Origin: Acidobacteriota bacterium
GTDB lineage: Bacteria; Acidobacteriota; Terriglobia; Bryobacterales; JACQDG01
DNA length: 13,837 bases
Reading direction: 5' to 3'
NCBI GenBank assembly: GCA_016201195.1
Contig: JACQDI010000031.1
Span: forward strand, 1 to 13,837
The notes beneath the pieces were generated by a model. That model was not told the DNA's origin. It searched no databases and worked only from the letters and a program-made list of their open reading frames with translations. The position numbers and the translations under genes were made by a program. Of the stretch, positions 5,690-13,600 are shown one piece after another; position 1 is the stretch's first letter, and each line of letters opens with the position of its first letter.

Positions 5690-6159
5690 GCGACGCCGCC
5701 CTCCGCAAGCATCTCCTGTACCTGCTGCGCGGCGGAGGCGCCCACTTGAGCTTTGAGCAGGCCATCGCCAGCCTTCCGGCGAAGCTGCGCGGCGCGAAGG
5801 CGCCCGGCGCGGCCCACACCGCCTGGCAGATCGTCGAGCACATGCGCATCGCGCAGTGGGACATCCTCGAATTCAGCCGCAACCCGAAGCATGTGTCGCC
5901 GACGTTCCCGGAGGGCTACTGGCCCCCAACCGCGGCGCCCCCAGGCAAGACTGCTTGGGCCAAGAGCGTGGCCGCCTTCCGCGCCGACCTCAAGGCGATG
6001 CAGAAACTGGTGCAGAATCGCGCCACCAACTTGTTCGCCGCCATTCCCCACGGCGACGGACAGACCATCCTCCGCGAGGCTCTGCTGGTCGCCGACCACA
6101 ACGCCTATCACCTCGGCGAGCTCGTGCTTCTCCGCCGCCTGCTCGGCGCCTGGCCCTGA
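5686..6159 (+). CDS. DinB-superfamily protein (DinB_2-like), putative metal-dependent
   Basis: A 157-aa single-domain protein with the DinB/YfiT four-helix bundle pattern. The three expected metal-ligand histidines are present: one in HTAWQIVEHMRIAQWDILEF (about residue 52) and two in the C-terminal DHNAYHLGELVLLRRLLG motif (H-x3-H). The fold covers thiol transferases using bacillithiol or mycothiol, stress proteins of unknown role, and the N-terminal domain of EgtB/SenA itself. It begins inside the stop codon of the MerT-like gene (ATGA), so the two form one operon, 51 nt behind senB on the same strand. Whether that operon is shared with senB is uncertain. The substrate cannot be assigned. 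Confidence 0.82.
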   Translation: MSDAALRKHLLYLLRGGGAHLSFEQAIASLPAKLRGAKAPGAAHTAWQIVEHMRIAQWDILEFSRNPKHVSPTFPEGYWPPTAAPPGKTAWAKSVAAFRADLKAMQKLVQNRATNLFAAIPHGDGQTILREALLVADHNAYHLGELVLLRRLLGAWP

Positions 6160-6175
6160 AATCCTTCTTTGTGTT

Positions 6176-6181
6176 TATAAT
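6176..6181 (+). promoter_or_regulatory. -10 box of kinase receptor 1
   Basis: A perfect TATAAT in the 36-nt gap after the DinB gene ends 14 nt before the kinase ATG, predicting a leader of about 8 nt. No -35 match is seen at 15-18 bp. The absence of any Shine-Dalgarno before this ATG agrees with a very short leader. Confidence 0.5.
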
Positions 6182-6195
6182 ATTCCTGGCTCGGA

Positions 6196-8907
6196 ATGCC
6201 GCTGCCGCCCAGTACGCGTCTCGGCCCTTATGAGATCCTCGCCCCCATCGGCGCAGGTGGAATGGGAGAAGTCTATCGGGCCAGGGACACGCGGCTCGAT
6301 CGAATTGTCGCCGTCAAGGTGCTACTGGCCAGTGTGGCCGATCGGCCGGACCTGCGGCAGCGCTTTGAGCGCGAGGCGCGGGCCGTCTCCAGCCTGAACC
6401 ACCCCCACATTTGCAGCCTCTACGATATCGGTCAGGAGGACGGCCGGGATTACCTGGTGATGGAATACCTGGAGGGCGAGACGCTCGCCTCCCGCCTCGC
6501 CAGGGGTCCGCTCCCGGTCGATCAGGTTTTGCGGTATGCCATCGAGATTGCCGACGCCCTCAGCCAGGCGCATCGGCATGGCGTGTTCCATCGCGATCTG
6601 AAGCCCGGCAACATCATGCTGACAAAGTCGGGGACGAAGCTTCTCGACTTTGGGTTGGCGAAGCTGCGCGCGCCTGCAAAAGCGGCTGCCGCCAGCTCTC
6701 TGGGCTCACTGCCGATCCCGGAAAGCACGCTGACCAGTGAAGGAGTGATTCTGGGCACCTTCCAATACATTGCCCCCGAGCAACTGGAAGGGAAAGAGGT
6801 GGATGGGCGAACCGACATTTTCGCCTTTGGCGCAGTCGTGTTCGAGATGCTGACGGCCAAGAAGGCTTTTGAGGGCAAGAGTGCGGCGAGCTTGATTGCA
6901 GCCATCCTGTCTTCCGATCCGCCGGCGGTTTCGACCGTCCAGCCGCTCCCCAGCGCCTCCAGCCGATCTCAAGTCCTGGTATTGGATCGTGTCGTGCGGA
7001 AATGCTTGGCTAAGAGCCCGGACGACCGCTGGCAGACAGCGCAGGATCTGGGGAGCGAGTTGCGATGGCTCGCCGAGGCCGGCGTTTTACCGGGCCTGAC
7101 GCCGGGCCCAGAGGCCCTTTCGGCGCCACCGCAGCGCCGCGAGCGCCTGGCCTGGGCCGTGGCGGCAGCGGCCACGATTGCCGCGCTGATTCTGGGAGTT
7201 CTCCGTTTGCTACAACCCTCTTCCGAAGCACGCCCGGCGCGCTTCTCTATTTCGCCCCTGGAGAAGACGAGCTTAGCCGGCTCCATCGCTGTTTCGCCCG
7301 ACGGCAAACAGCTCGCATTCGTCACAGCCACGCCTGACGGAATCAGTTCTCTCTGGGTTCGGCCCTTCGATTCCTTGAACGCGCGCCTGCTACCGGGAAC
7401 AGAGGGCGCCGTGTATCCCTTTTGGTCTCCGGACAGCCGCTTCCTGGGGTTCTTCGCTGAAGGCAAGCTCAAAAAGATTCGCGTGGAAGGCGGGCCTCCT
7501 CAAGTTCTGTGCGATTGCGTCTTTTACGCTCGCGGCGGCGCCTGGAGCCGTGACGGGGTGATCGTCTTTTCTTCCAATGACCGAGATCCGTTGTCTCGAA
7601 TTTCGGATACCGGCGGCACACCCGCTTTGGTAACGAGCCTCGACCCATCTCGCCAGGAGAGCAGCCATCAATGGCCTCATTTTCTCCCGGACGGCCGCCA
7701 CTTTCTGTACCTGGTGTGGAGCGCGCGGACGGATGCTCGTGGGATCTACGTTGGATCCCTCGACTCGAAAGAAACGAAACGCTTGATGGCTGCTGATTGG
7801 AGCGTGGCCTACGCCAGTGGCCCGGGTGAAGCCGGCTATCTTCTGTTTCTGCGGGGAAGAACACTGCTGGCCCAGGCTTTTGACACCAAGACCTTGCGAA
7901 TGCCGGGCGAGCCTTTTCCCATTGCCGAAGACCTTTGGTATGACGAAACCACTGCCGGCCTCACATCGTTCTCAGCGTCAGAAAACGGCGTGCTGGCCTA
8001 TCGCAGTGGCGGGATACGCGGCGCACACCTGGTTTGGTTCGATCGTGGGGGGAAATCGCTGGGGGCGGTTGGGCCGCCGGGCGCCTACCGGGACCCCTGG
8101 CTCTCGCCCGATGAACGGCGAGTTGTGGTCAGCCGCCTCGATCCCCAGGCGGGAACGCTGGACGTTTGGCTGTTTGAATCGGCCCGTGCCACCAGTTCCC
8201 GGCTCACCTCGCATCCCGGAAACGACGCTACTCCGCTGTGGTCGCCGGACGGAAGCCGGATCGTTTTTGCCTCTGACCGGGACGGGCCGCCGAACCTGTA
8301 TGCAAAGGCTTCGAGCGGAGCCGGAAGCGAAGAGCCTCTCCTCCGATCGCCCGATTCCAAGTATCCGACCGACTGGTCCCGGGACGGGCGCTACATCGCG
8401 TATGCCAGTTTCGGTGCGAAGAAGAAATGGGAGCTCTGGATTTTACCGATGTTTGCGGATCGCAAGCCGTTCCCGTACCTGCAGACCGAGTTCGATCAAT
8501 TCCAGGCCCAGTTCTCTCCCGACGGGCACTGGATCGCCTATGCGTCGAATGAGTCGAACCCCCGATATGACGTCTACGTGCAGCGGTTCCCTATATCCGG
8601 AGACAGATGGCAGATCTCGACCAACGGCGGAGCCCAACCACAATGGCGGCGCGATGGGAAAGAACTTTTCTACCTGGCGCCCGATCGCAAGCTCATGGCG
8701 GTTGAGGTGAAGGCCGGCTCTAACTTCGACACTGGTGTACCAAAACTCCTCTTTCAGACGCAGACCCCCGGTCGCATTAATGACGCCCGAAACTACTATG
8801 TCGTAAGCCGGGATGGGCAGCGCTTCCTTCTGAACACGGTTCTGGAAGAATCTACCTCCGCGCCCATCACCCTGGTGTTCAACTGGACAGCCGGGTTGAA
8901 GCGGTAG
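6196..8907 (+). CDS. transmembrane Ser/Thr protein kinase with C-terminal beta-propeller (receptor 1)
   Basis: A 903-aa receptor-type kinase. Residues about 12-292 are a complete Hanks-type kinase domain: glycine loop GAGGMG (19-24), Lys41 in AVKVLL, Glu60 of helix C, catalytic loop HRDLKPGN (132-139, Asp134), DFG (151-153) and the APE-equivalent IAPEQ (192-196). A transmembrane helix follows at about 318-338 (LAWAVAAAATIAALILGVLR). The remaining 560 residues are exterior TolB/WD40-like blades marked by repeated SPDG(K/R), SPDSR, LPDGRH and SRDGRY turns, predicted to form a periplasmic propeller that senses or binds a ligand or partner. All catalytic residues are intact. The design is typical of Acidobacteria. 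Its stop abuts the stop of the PIG-L gene with no base between. The ligand is unknown. Confidence 0.92.
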   Translation: MPLPPSTRLGPYEILAPIGAGGMGEVYRARDTRLDRIVAVKVLLASVADRPDLRQRFEREARAVSSLNHPHICSLYDIGQEDGRDYLVMEYLEGETLASRLARGPLPVDQVLRYAIEIADALSQAHRHGVFHRDLKPGNIMLTKSGTKLLDFGLAKLRAPAKAAAASSLGSLPIPESTLTSEGVILGTFQYIAPEQLEGKEVDGRTDIFAFGAVVFEMLTAKKAFEGKSAASLIAAILSSDPPAVSTVQPLPSASSRSQVLVLDRVVRKCLAKSPDDRWQTAQDLGSELRWLAEAGVLPGLTPGPEALSAPPQRRERLAWAVAAAATIAALILGVLRLLQPSSEARPARFSISPLEKTSLAGSIAVSPDGKQLAFVTATPDGISSLWVRPFDSLNARLLPGTEGAVYPFWSPDSRFLGFFAEGKLKKIRVEGGPPQVLCDCVFYARGGAWSRDGVIVFSSNDRDPLSRISDTGGTPALVTSLDPSRQESSHQWPHFLPDGRHFLYLVWSARTDARGIYVGSLDSKETKRLMAADWSVAYASGPGEAGYLLFLRGRTLLAQAFDTKTLRMPGEPFPIAEDLWYDETTAGLTSFSASENGVLAYRSGGIRGAHLVWFDRGGKSLGAVGPPGAYRDPWLSPDERRVVVSRLDPQAGTLDVWLFESARATSSRLTSHPGNDATPLWSPDGSRIVFASDRDGPPNLYAKASSGAGSEEPLLRSPDSKYPTDWSRDGRYIAYASFGAKKKWELWILPMFADRKPFPYLQTEFDQFQAQFSPDGHWIAYASNESNPRYDVYVQRFPISGDRWQISTNGGAQPQWRRDGKELFYLAPDRKLMAVEVKAGSNFDTGVPKLLFQTQTPGRINDARNYYVVSRDGQRFLLNTVLEESTSAPITLVFNWTAGLKR

Positions 8908-9597
8908 TTAGAGGATTTCGCGGGGATACGCATCGAGCGACCGCGCCGCCTCCGCGTAGCGGACCCCGCAGGTCTTCCCCCGGTAGCTGGCGAGTGATTC
9001 CTTCATCTGCTGGGCCGAATCCCGCGATCCCGGCTTGTAGGGCTCATTGCGCACCAGGGCCATGAACCGGCCCAGCCAGTCGATGGCGTGGTCCCACTCG
9101 CCGGTCACATCCACAAACGTGTCCGGCTCGAACCCAATGGTGTGCCGCGGTCCGTTATCGTAAGCATAGATCTGCCGGGGCGCCTGGACCGCCCGCTTCG
9201 CGAGCAGCGGGCTCGCGTGCCGCAGCGCGATCTCGCTCAACCGTGACGCCACCCCGTGATCCGCGTGCCGGTCATGCCGCCACAGCAGAAACGCGACATC
9301 CGGCTCCACCTCCGCCACCACTTCGGCCACCTTCTTCTTGTTCTCGGCCGTGACGTCAAAGCGCATCGACTGGAAATCGAGATACCGCATCTCGACCCCG
9401 TATTCCTTCGAGATCTCGACGGTGCCCCGCAGTAATTCCTTCTGCCGGTTCCCGATCGGCGCCCAGTTACTGTAATCCCCGATCATCGCCAGAATGACCA
9501 CGCGGTGGTGCTTCCGAACGGCGCTCAGCAGGATGCCCGGGATCCCGAACACACAGTCATCGTAGTGCGCCCCCATCGCCAGCACCGTCTTCGCCAT
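8908..9597 (-). CDS. PIG-L (LmbE-like) family zinc deacetylase
   Basis: A 229-aa cytoplasmic enzyme (no leader) of the LmbE/PIG-L fold. It opens MAKTVLAMGAHYDDCVFG, with the zinc-binding A-H-x-D-D motif at residues 10-14 (Asp13 as general base), and has the second metal motif in WRHDRHADHGVASRL near residues 106-118. Such enzymes remove N-acetyl groups from GlcNAc conjugates, including the mycothiol and bacillithiol precursors MshB and BshB, or from other acetylated sugars. GGGGGTCGG lies just before the ATG and serves as ribosome site. It is transcribed in the same direction as kinase receptor 2, 93 nt downstream of it. A role in low-molecular-weight thiol synthesis would be interesting beside a sen pair, but nothing in the sequence selects that substrate. 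Confidence 0.88.
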   Translation of the reverse strand: MAKTVLAMGAHYDDCVFGIPGILLSAVRKHHRVVILAMIGDYSNWAPIGNRQKELLRGTVEISKEYGVEMRYLDFQSMRFDVTAENKKKVAEVVAEVEPDVAFLLWRHDRHADHGVASRLSEIALRHASPLLAKRAVQAPRQIYAYDNGPRHTIGFEPDTFVDVTGEWDHAIDWLGRFMALVRNEPYKPGSRDSAQQMKESLASYRGKTCGVRYAEAARSLDAYPREIL

Positions 9598-9611
9598 TCC
9601 GACCCCCAGTC

Positions 9612-9680
9612 ATTTGGTGATTTTTTGACTTGGTGATTTGACCCCGCTTCGGGCGTCTGGTGGTTTTTCAATCACCAAAT
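9612..9680. repeat. TTGGTGATT micro-repeat island with 11-bp inverted repeat
   Basis: The unit TTGGTGATTT occurs as direct copies at 9614-9623 and 9630-9639. A perfect 11-bp inverted copy joins ATTTGGTGATT (9612-9622) to AATCACCAAAT (9670-9680), so a stem with a 47-nt loop is possible. It fills most of the 93-nt gap between the stop of kinase receptor 2 and the PIG-L start. It could carry transcription-terminating or message-stabilising structure, or be a dispersed genomic repeat. Confidence 0.7.
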
Positions 9681-9690
9681 CGCTCTGCTT

Positions 9691-12360
9691 CTAAAGTTGG
9701 GCCATCCACACGTTCCCCGCCCGCTCATCGATCGTAATGACCATCTTGTCGCGCGCGATGTCGGTGGCCACCTGTCCGCTGCGGACGTAGATGGGCGAGC
9801 GGCGGGCGCTGTGGAAATGGTAGACCGGGAAGGGCGCCGCGAGCGGCTTCTTCGTCGCCGGATCCAGCCGTACAGCCCAGAGGCAGCGGGCCCCGTCACG
9901 TTGGGAGAGCACATAGAGCAGATTCCCGTCGGGCGAGAACCGCGGCACTACGTCCCAGGCTGATCCGTCGGTGATCTGGATCCATTCTGTGTGCGGAACC
10001 GGCTGGTGGCCCCGGAAGGACGCGACATAGACCCGCGTCCGGCCCGGGGCGATCTGGCCGTAGAACGCCACCCAGCGCCCGTCCCAGGAAAAGCTCGGCG
10101 CGGCCAGACCGTGCTCGGGATGCCGCAGGATTGGGGTTCTCTCCCCGGTCGCCGCGTCAATCAGGCCGAGCCCCGGCCCACCGCTCAGCAGGATGTTCTT
10201 CCCGTCCGGGGACCAGGGAAATGCGCCGCAAGCGTCACACACTTTCCGGGCCACCCCTCCCAGGGGCATCACAAAGACCGAGGCTTTCGGGCCTTCCTGG
10301 ACCCGGTAGGCGACGGTAGCCCCGTCAAACGTGATCCGCGGATTGAACTCGTCAAGAGGCGTCGCGGTCAGCGCCGTTTCCCCGCCCGTCCCGAGGTCCT
10401 TCATCCACACGTCCCAGTTGCCCGATCGCCTTGAGCTGAACACGACCTTCTTGCCGTCCGGGGTGATGCTGGGCTGGATGTCAGGGGCGATGTCCTGGGT
10501 GAGCCGCTGCAGCTCGCCCGTCACCTTGGCCTGGTTGGGATTCAGGGGCAGGCTCCACAGGTCGACATTCTCGTTCACGCTGGAAAAAACGAGGCGGCCC
10601 GCGACCAGCGACGGATCGCCCTCCACGCCGGTGCCCGAGGTCAGCCGCTGCGGAGCACCGCTCACCTGGAAGGTTCGAGGGCTGATCGAAAGCTGCCACA
10701 GGTTGGTGCTGTCACCCAGGCGGGCGGGAAAGACAATCTGATCTCCGGTCCAGACGCCGGGATCTTCGGGCGCCAGCTTATGCCGCTCAAACAGCGCGTA
10801 AGCGCCCGTCGGGATGGCTTTGCCGGAGTCGACTGGCGTCACCCACCAGTCGTAGACTCCTTGCCGTCCGGTCACACCTTCGAACAGGAGATGCTTCCCG
10901 TCGGGCAACCAGACGGGATTCCGTACGCCGCGGAAATCCGGCTGGACGAGCCGCGGCGTGCCGCCGGTCGCGGCCACCACGAAGATCTGGCCGGGAGCGC
11001 CCCGCTGCGAAGCCGGCTCGCCCAGCCAGTAGGCGACCCAGTTGCCGTCGGGGGAGAAGCGTGGGCGGCGGCCCCGCTCGGCGATCTTCCGTTCGGTCCC
11101 GCCCAGCGTGGAGATCACATAGATCCCGCCCCCCTCGCGCTCGGAGCGAAACGCGATCTTGCTGCCGTCGGGCGAAAACGACGGCTCGTGGTCGTCGGAA
11201 GGGTTTCGGGTGAGCCGGTTCGGCTCGCCGCTCCCGAGTTGCTGCACCCAGATGTCGAGGTTGCCTTCCCCACTGCGGTCGGAGGCGTAGGCCACGAGGT
11301 TTCCCGCCGCCCAGTAGGTCGGCTCGGTGGTCAGCCCCGGATCCGAGGTCAGCCGCGTCAGCACCGGGCCCTGCCCGGTCTTCGGTCCCCCCGATCGAGC
11401 CAGCCACCAAGCCACTCCTGCGCTGGCGCCGATCAGTGCCAGGGCCGCTGCGGTGGCCAGCAGCACCCGTTGGCCTCTTCCCCTCTTCGCCTCTTCGCGC
11501 GCTTCGACCGTCCCGCTGTCGGCCTGCTCCTTCGCCTCCTCCAGCGCGATCTTCACGTCGTCCATGTGCTGGAAGCGCCGGTCGGAATCCTTGCGCAGGC
11601 ACCGCGCCAGCACGGTGGCCAGTTCCCGCGGCAGATCCTCCACCGGCTTCGGCTCCTGGTGCAAAATGGCTGACAGCGTCGAAATCTTCGTCTCTCCGTG
11701 AAACGCCCGCCGGCCGGTGAGCATCTCGTAGAGCACCGAGCCGAAGGAAAAAATGTCGCTGCGGGCATTGACCTTCTTTCCCTCAGCCTGCTCGGGCGAC
11801 ATGTAGGCCACGGTCCCCACGATGGTCCCTTCCTCGGTCCGCGGCGCGTCACGCAGCGTGGCCGTCAGCCCGTTATCGCTCGACGCCGTCTCGGTCAGCT
11901 TGGCCAAGCCGAAATCCAGCACCTTCACCGATCCCTTTTCAGCGACCATGATGTTGGCGGGCTTGAGATCCCGGTGGACGATCCCCGCCCCGTGCGCCGC
12001 CGCCAGCGCGCCGGCGATCTCGATGGCGTATTTCAGCGTCTCGCCCAGCCGCAAGCCGCCCCGCCCGATCAGGTGGTCGAGGGTCTTGCCGGCCACATAC
12101 TCCATGGCGATGTAGTCGACGCCGTCGGCCGTATCGATGTCGTAGATAGTGACAATATTCGGATGGTTCAACGCCGAAGCCGCCTTGGCCTCCTGCACGA
12201 AGCGCTTCTTCCGCTCGGGGTTGGCCACCGCCTCCGCCGGCAGCACCTTGATCGCCACCGTCCGGTCCAGGTGCGTATCGAGCGCGCGATACACCACCCC
12301 CATGCCTCCCTCACCCAGCTTATCGAGGATCTGGTAGTGCGCGACCGTCCGCCCGATCAT
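9691..12360 (-). CDS. transmembrane Ser/Thr protein kinase with C-terminal beta-propeller (receptor 2)
   Basis: An 889-aa receptor kinase with the same plan as receptor 1. The kinase domain has GEGGMG (16-21), Lys38 in AIKVL, Glu57, HRDLKPAN (129-136, Asp131), DFG (149-151) and MSPEQ (187-191). A transmembrane helix lies at about 299-321 (VLLATAAALALIGASAGVAW). Propeller blades with FSPDGSK, FSPDGNW, LPDGKH, TPDGKK and SPDGKN turns fill the rest. The start was placed at 12358-12360, giving MIGRTVAHYQILDKLGEGGMG, the usual opening of this family; an ATG five codons earlier (12373-12375) sits immediately against a -10-like TATTGT and so is unlikely. An 8-bp repeat encodes residues about 288-296, just before the membrane. 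It diverges from tenA with a 26-bp gap. It is a homologue of receptor 1 but not a recent duplicate. Confidence 0.92.
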   Translation of the reverse strand: MIGRTVAHYQILDKLGEGGMGVVYRALDTHLDRTVAIKVLPAEAVANPERKKRFVQEAKAASALNHPNIVTIYDIDTADGVDYIAMEYVAGKTLDHLIGRGGLRLGETLKYAIEIAGALAAAHGAGIVHRDLKPANIMVAEKGSVKVLDFGLAKLTETASSDNGLTATLRDAPRTEEGTIVGTVAYMSPEQAEGKKVNARSDIFSFGSVLYEMLTGRRAFHGETKISTLSAILHQEPKPVEDLPRELATVLARCLRKDSDRRFQHMDDVKIALEEAKEQADSGTVEAREEAKRGRGQRVLLATAAALALIGASAGVAWWLARSGGPKTGQGPVLTRLTSDPGLTTEPTYWAAGNLVAYASDRSGEGNLDIWVQQLGSGEPNRLTRNPSDDHEPSFSPDGSKIAFRSEREGGGIYVISTLGGTERKIAERGRRPRFSPDGNWVAYWLGEPASQRGAPGQIFVVAATGGTPRLVQPDFRGVRNPVWLPDGKHLLFEGVTGRQGVYDWWVTPVDSGKAIPTGAYALFERHKLAPEDPGVWTGDQIVFPARLGDSTNLWQLSISPRTFQVSGAPQRLTSGTGVEGDPSLVAGRLVFSSVNENVDLWSLPLNPNQAKVTGELQRLTQDIAPDIQPSITPDGKKVVFSSRRSGNWDVWMKDLGTGGETALTATPLDEFNPRITFDGATVAYRVQEGPKASVFVMPLGGVARKVCDACGAFPWSPDGKNILLSGGPGLGLIDAATGERTPILRHPEHGLAAPSFSWDGRWVAFYGQIAPGRTRVYVASFRGHQPVPHTEWIQITDGSAWDVVPRFSPDGNLLYVLSQRDGARCLWAVRLDPATKKPLAAPFPVYHFHSARRSPIYVRSGQVATDIARDKMVITIDERAGNVWMAQL
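11474..11497 (-). repeat. 8-bp tandem repeat before the membrane helix of kinase receptor 2
   Basis: On the plus strand three exact-step octamers follow one another: CCTCTTCC (11474-11481), CCTCTTCG (11482-11489) and CCTCTTCG (11490-11497). On the coding strand these are GAAGAGG-type units. They encode REEAKRGRG (residues about 288-296), the juxtamembrane linker. Confidence 0.8.
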
Positions 12361-12374
12361 GAACGCAACCATCA

Positions 12375-12381
12375 TACAATA
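12375..12381. promoter_or_regulatory. overlapping -10-like boxes between kinase receptor 2 and tenA
   Basis: On the plus strand TACAAT (12375-12380, 5/6) ends 6 nt before the tenA GTG, which would make that message leaderless. On the minus strand TATTGT (12376-12381, 4/6) ends 15 nt before the kinase ATG at 12360. The gap is only 26 bp and no -35 is convincing on either side. Confidence 0.35.
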
Positions 12382-12386
12382 GATTC

Positions 12387-13100
12387 GTGCGCGCCCTCTT
12401 CCTGACGCTCATTGCGGTCTGCTGTCAGGCCGCTGAGGTCCGTTTCACCTCCGAGCTGTGGACCTCGATCGAGCCCCTCCACGCCCGGACCTTGCAGCAT
12501 CCGTTCCTCAAGGGCCTGGCCGACGGCTCGCTGCCCCGCTCGCGCTTTCAGTTCTACCTCATCCAGGATGCCCACTACCTGCGCGCGTTCGCCCAAGCGC
12601 TGAGCGTGCTCGCCGCCAAGGCGCCCCGACAGGAGTGGGCGATCACGCTCGACCAGCACGCCGCCGACGCGCTGAAGGAAGAGCGCCGGATGCACGAGTC
12701 GATCCTGCGCTCCTTCGGCGTCTCCGCGGAGAGGATCGAGCAGGCTCCCATGGCCCCGGCCAACTACGCCTACACCAACCACTTGCTTGCCACCGCCTTC
12801 CGGCAGCCCTTCGCCCACGGCCTCGCCGCCGTGCTTCCCTGCTACTGGATCTACTGGGAGGTCGGCAAGGAGCTGAAGAAGAAAGGCTCGCAGAACCCCG
12901 ACTACCAGCGGTGGATCGACCAATACTCAGGCGAGGAATACGGCAAGGCGGTCGAGCAGGTCTTACGAATGATGGACGCCGAGGCGGCGCGCCAGTCGCC
13001 CGAAGTGCGCCGGGCCCTGACCGAGCTGTTCCGCACCTCCGCCCGCTACGAGTGGATGTTCTGGGACATGGCCTGGCGCGAAGAGAAGTGGCAGCCATGA
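12387..13100 (+). CDS. tenA: TenA/thiaminase-II-like enzyme with N-terminal signal peptide
   Basis: A 237-aa TenA-fold protein. TenA hydrolyses amino-pyrimidine breakdown products of thiamine so the pyrimidine can be reused, normally in the cytoplasm. The residues known as essential in Bacillus subtilis TenA (Asp44, Tyr112, Cys135, Tyr163, Glu205) all appear here at a constant offset of 17: Asp61 (LIQDAHYLRAF), Tyr129 (ANYAYTNHLL), Cys152 (VLPCYWIYWEVG), Tyr180 and Glu222 (RYEWMFWD). The extra 17 residues are a secretion signal, MRALFLTLIAVCCQA followed by AE, with a type I cleavage site. The GTG start at 12387 is the only one giving this leader; no start codon follows between leader and mature domain. 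No Shine-Dalgarno is present. The stop overlaps the next start (ATGA). No thiamine riboswitch or other thi gene is visible. Export is inferred from sequence alone; the exact substrate is open. Confidence 0.85.
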   Translation: MRALFLTLIAVCCQAAEVRFTSELWTSIEPLHARTLQHPFLKGLADGSLPRSRFQFYLIQDAHYLRAFAQALSVLAAKAPRQEWAITLDQHAADALKEERRMHESILRSFGVSAERIEQAPMAPANYAYTNHLLATAFRQPFAHGLAAVLPCYWIYWEVGKELKKKGSQNPDYQRWIDQYSGEEYGKAVEQVLRMMDAEAARQSPEVRRALTELFRTSARYEWMFWDMAWREEKWQP

Positions 13101-13573
13101 GCGACGACGAGCGCGCCCGCGAGCTCTGGGAAAATGGCGCCAAGCGCCTCGCCGAAGGCGAGGTCCAGGAGGCGGTGGAGCTGTTTGAGCAGAGCATCGC
13201 CGTCAAGCCCACCGCCGAAGGTCACACCTTCCGCGGCTGGGCCATCTCCTACCTGGGTCGGTTGGATGAGGCTATCGAGGAGTGCCACAAAGCGATCCGG
13301 CTCGACCCCGACTTCGGCAATCCGTACAACGACATCGGGGTCTACCTGATGCAGAAAGGGCAACTGGAGGAAGCCATCCCCTGGCTCGAGAAGGCCAAGC
13401 TCGCCCCCCGCTACGAGCCCCGCCACTACCCCTACGCCAACCTCGGCTCAATCCATGAGCGTAGGGGCCGCTGGGTGGAGGCGTTGCGGGAATACAAAGA
13501 GGCGCTCAAGCTGTACCCCGGCTACGAGGTCGCCCGCAAAGCCGTGGCCCGGCTGCGGGCGCAGATGAATTGA
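13097..13573 (+). CDS. tetratricopeptide (TPR) repeat protein
   Basis: A 158-aa soluble protein starting MSDDERARELWENGAKRLAE. It consists of about four TPR helix pairs: GAKRLAEGEVQEAVELFEQS (about 14-33), GWAISYLGRLDEAIEECHKA, GVYLMQKGQLEEAIPWLEKA and GSIHERRGRWVEALREYKEA, each with the small-large-aromatic pattern and the P at the turn (DP, YP). TPRs are protein-protein scaffolds. The ATG lies within the tenA stop codon, so translation is coupled and the two products are made together. No signal peptide is present, so if TenA is exported the TPR protein is not in the same compartment. Partner and role unknown. Confidence 0.88.
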   Translation: MSDDERARELWENGAKRLAEGEVQEAVELFEQSIAVKPTAEGHTFRGWAISYLGRLDEAIEECHKAIRLDPDFGNPYNDIGVYLMQKGQLEEAIPWLEKAKLAPRYEPRHYPYANLGSIHERRGRWVEALREYKEALKLYPGYEVARKAVARLRAQMN

Positions 13574-13600
13574 AGGGACACCAGATTCAATCCTCCGCCG

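Noticed and set aside
10780..11673. 297-aa plus-strand open frame opposite kinase receptor 2
   Set aside because: Shadow of the propeller and linker coding sequence; no domain.
12330..12400. Thiamine (TPP) riboswitch in front of tenA
   Set aside because: The gap is only 26 bp and shows no CTGAGA-type conserved core.
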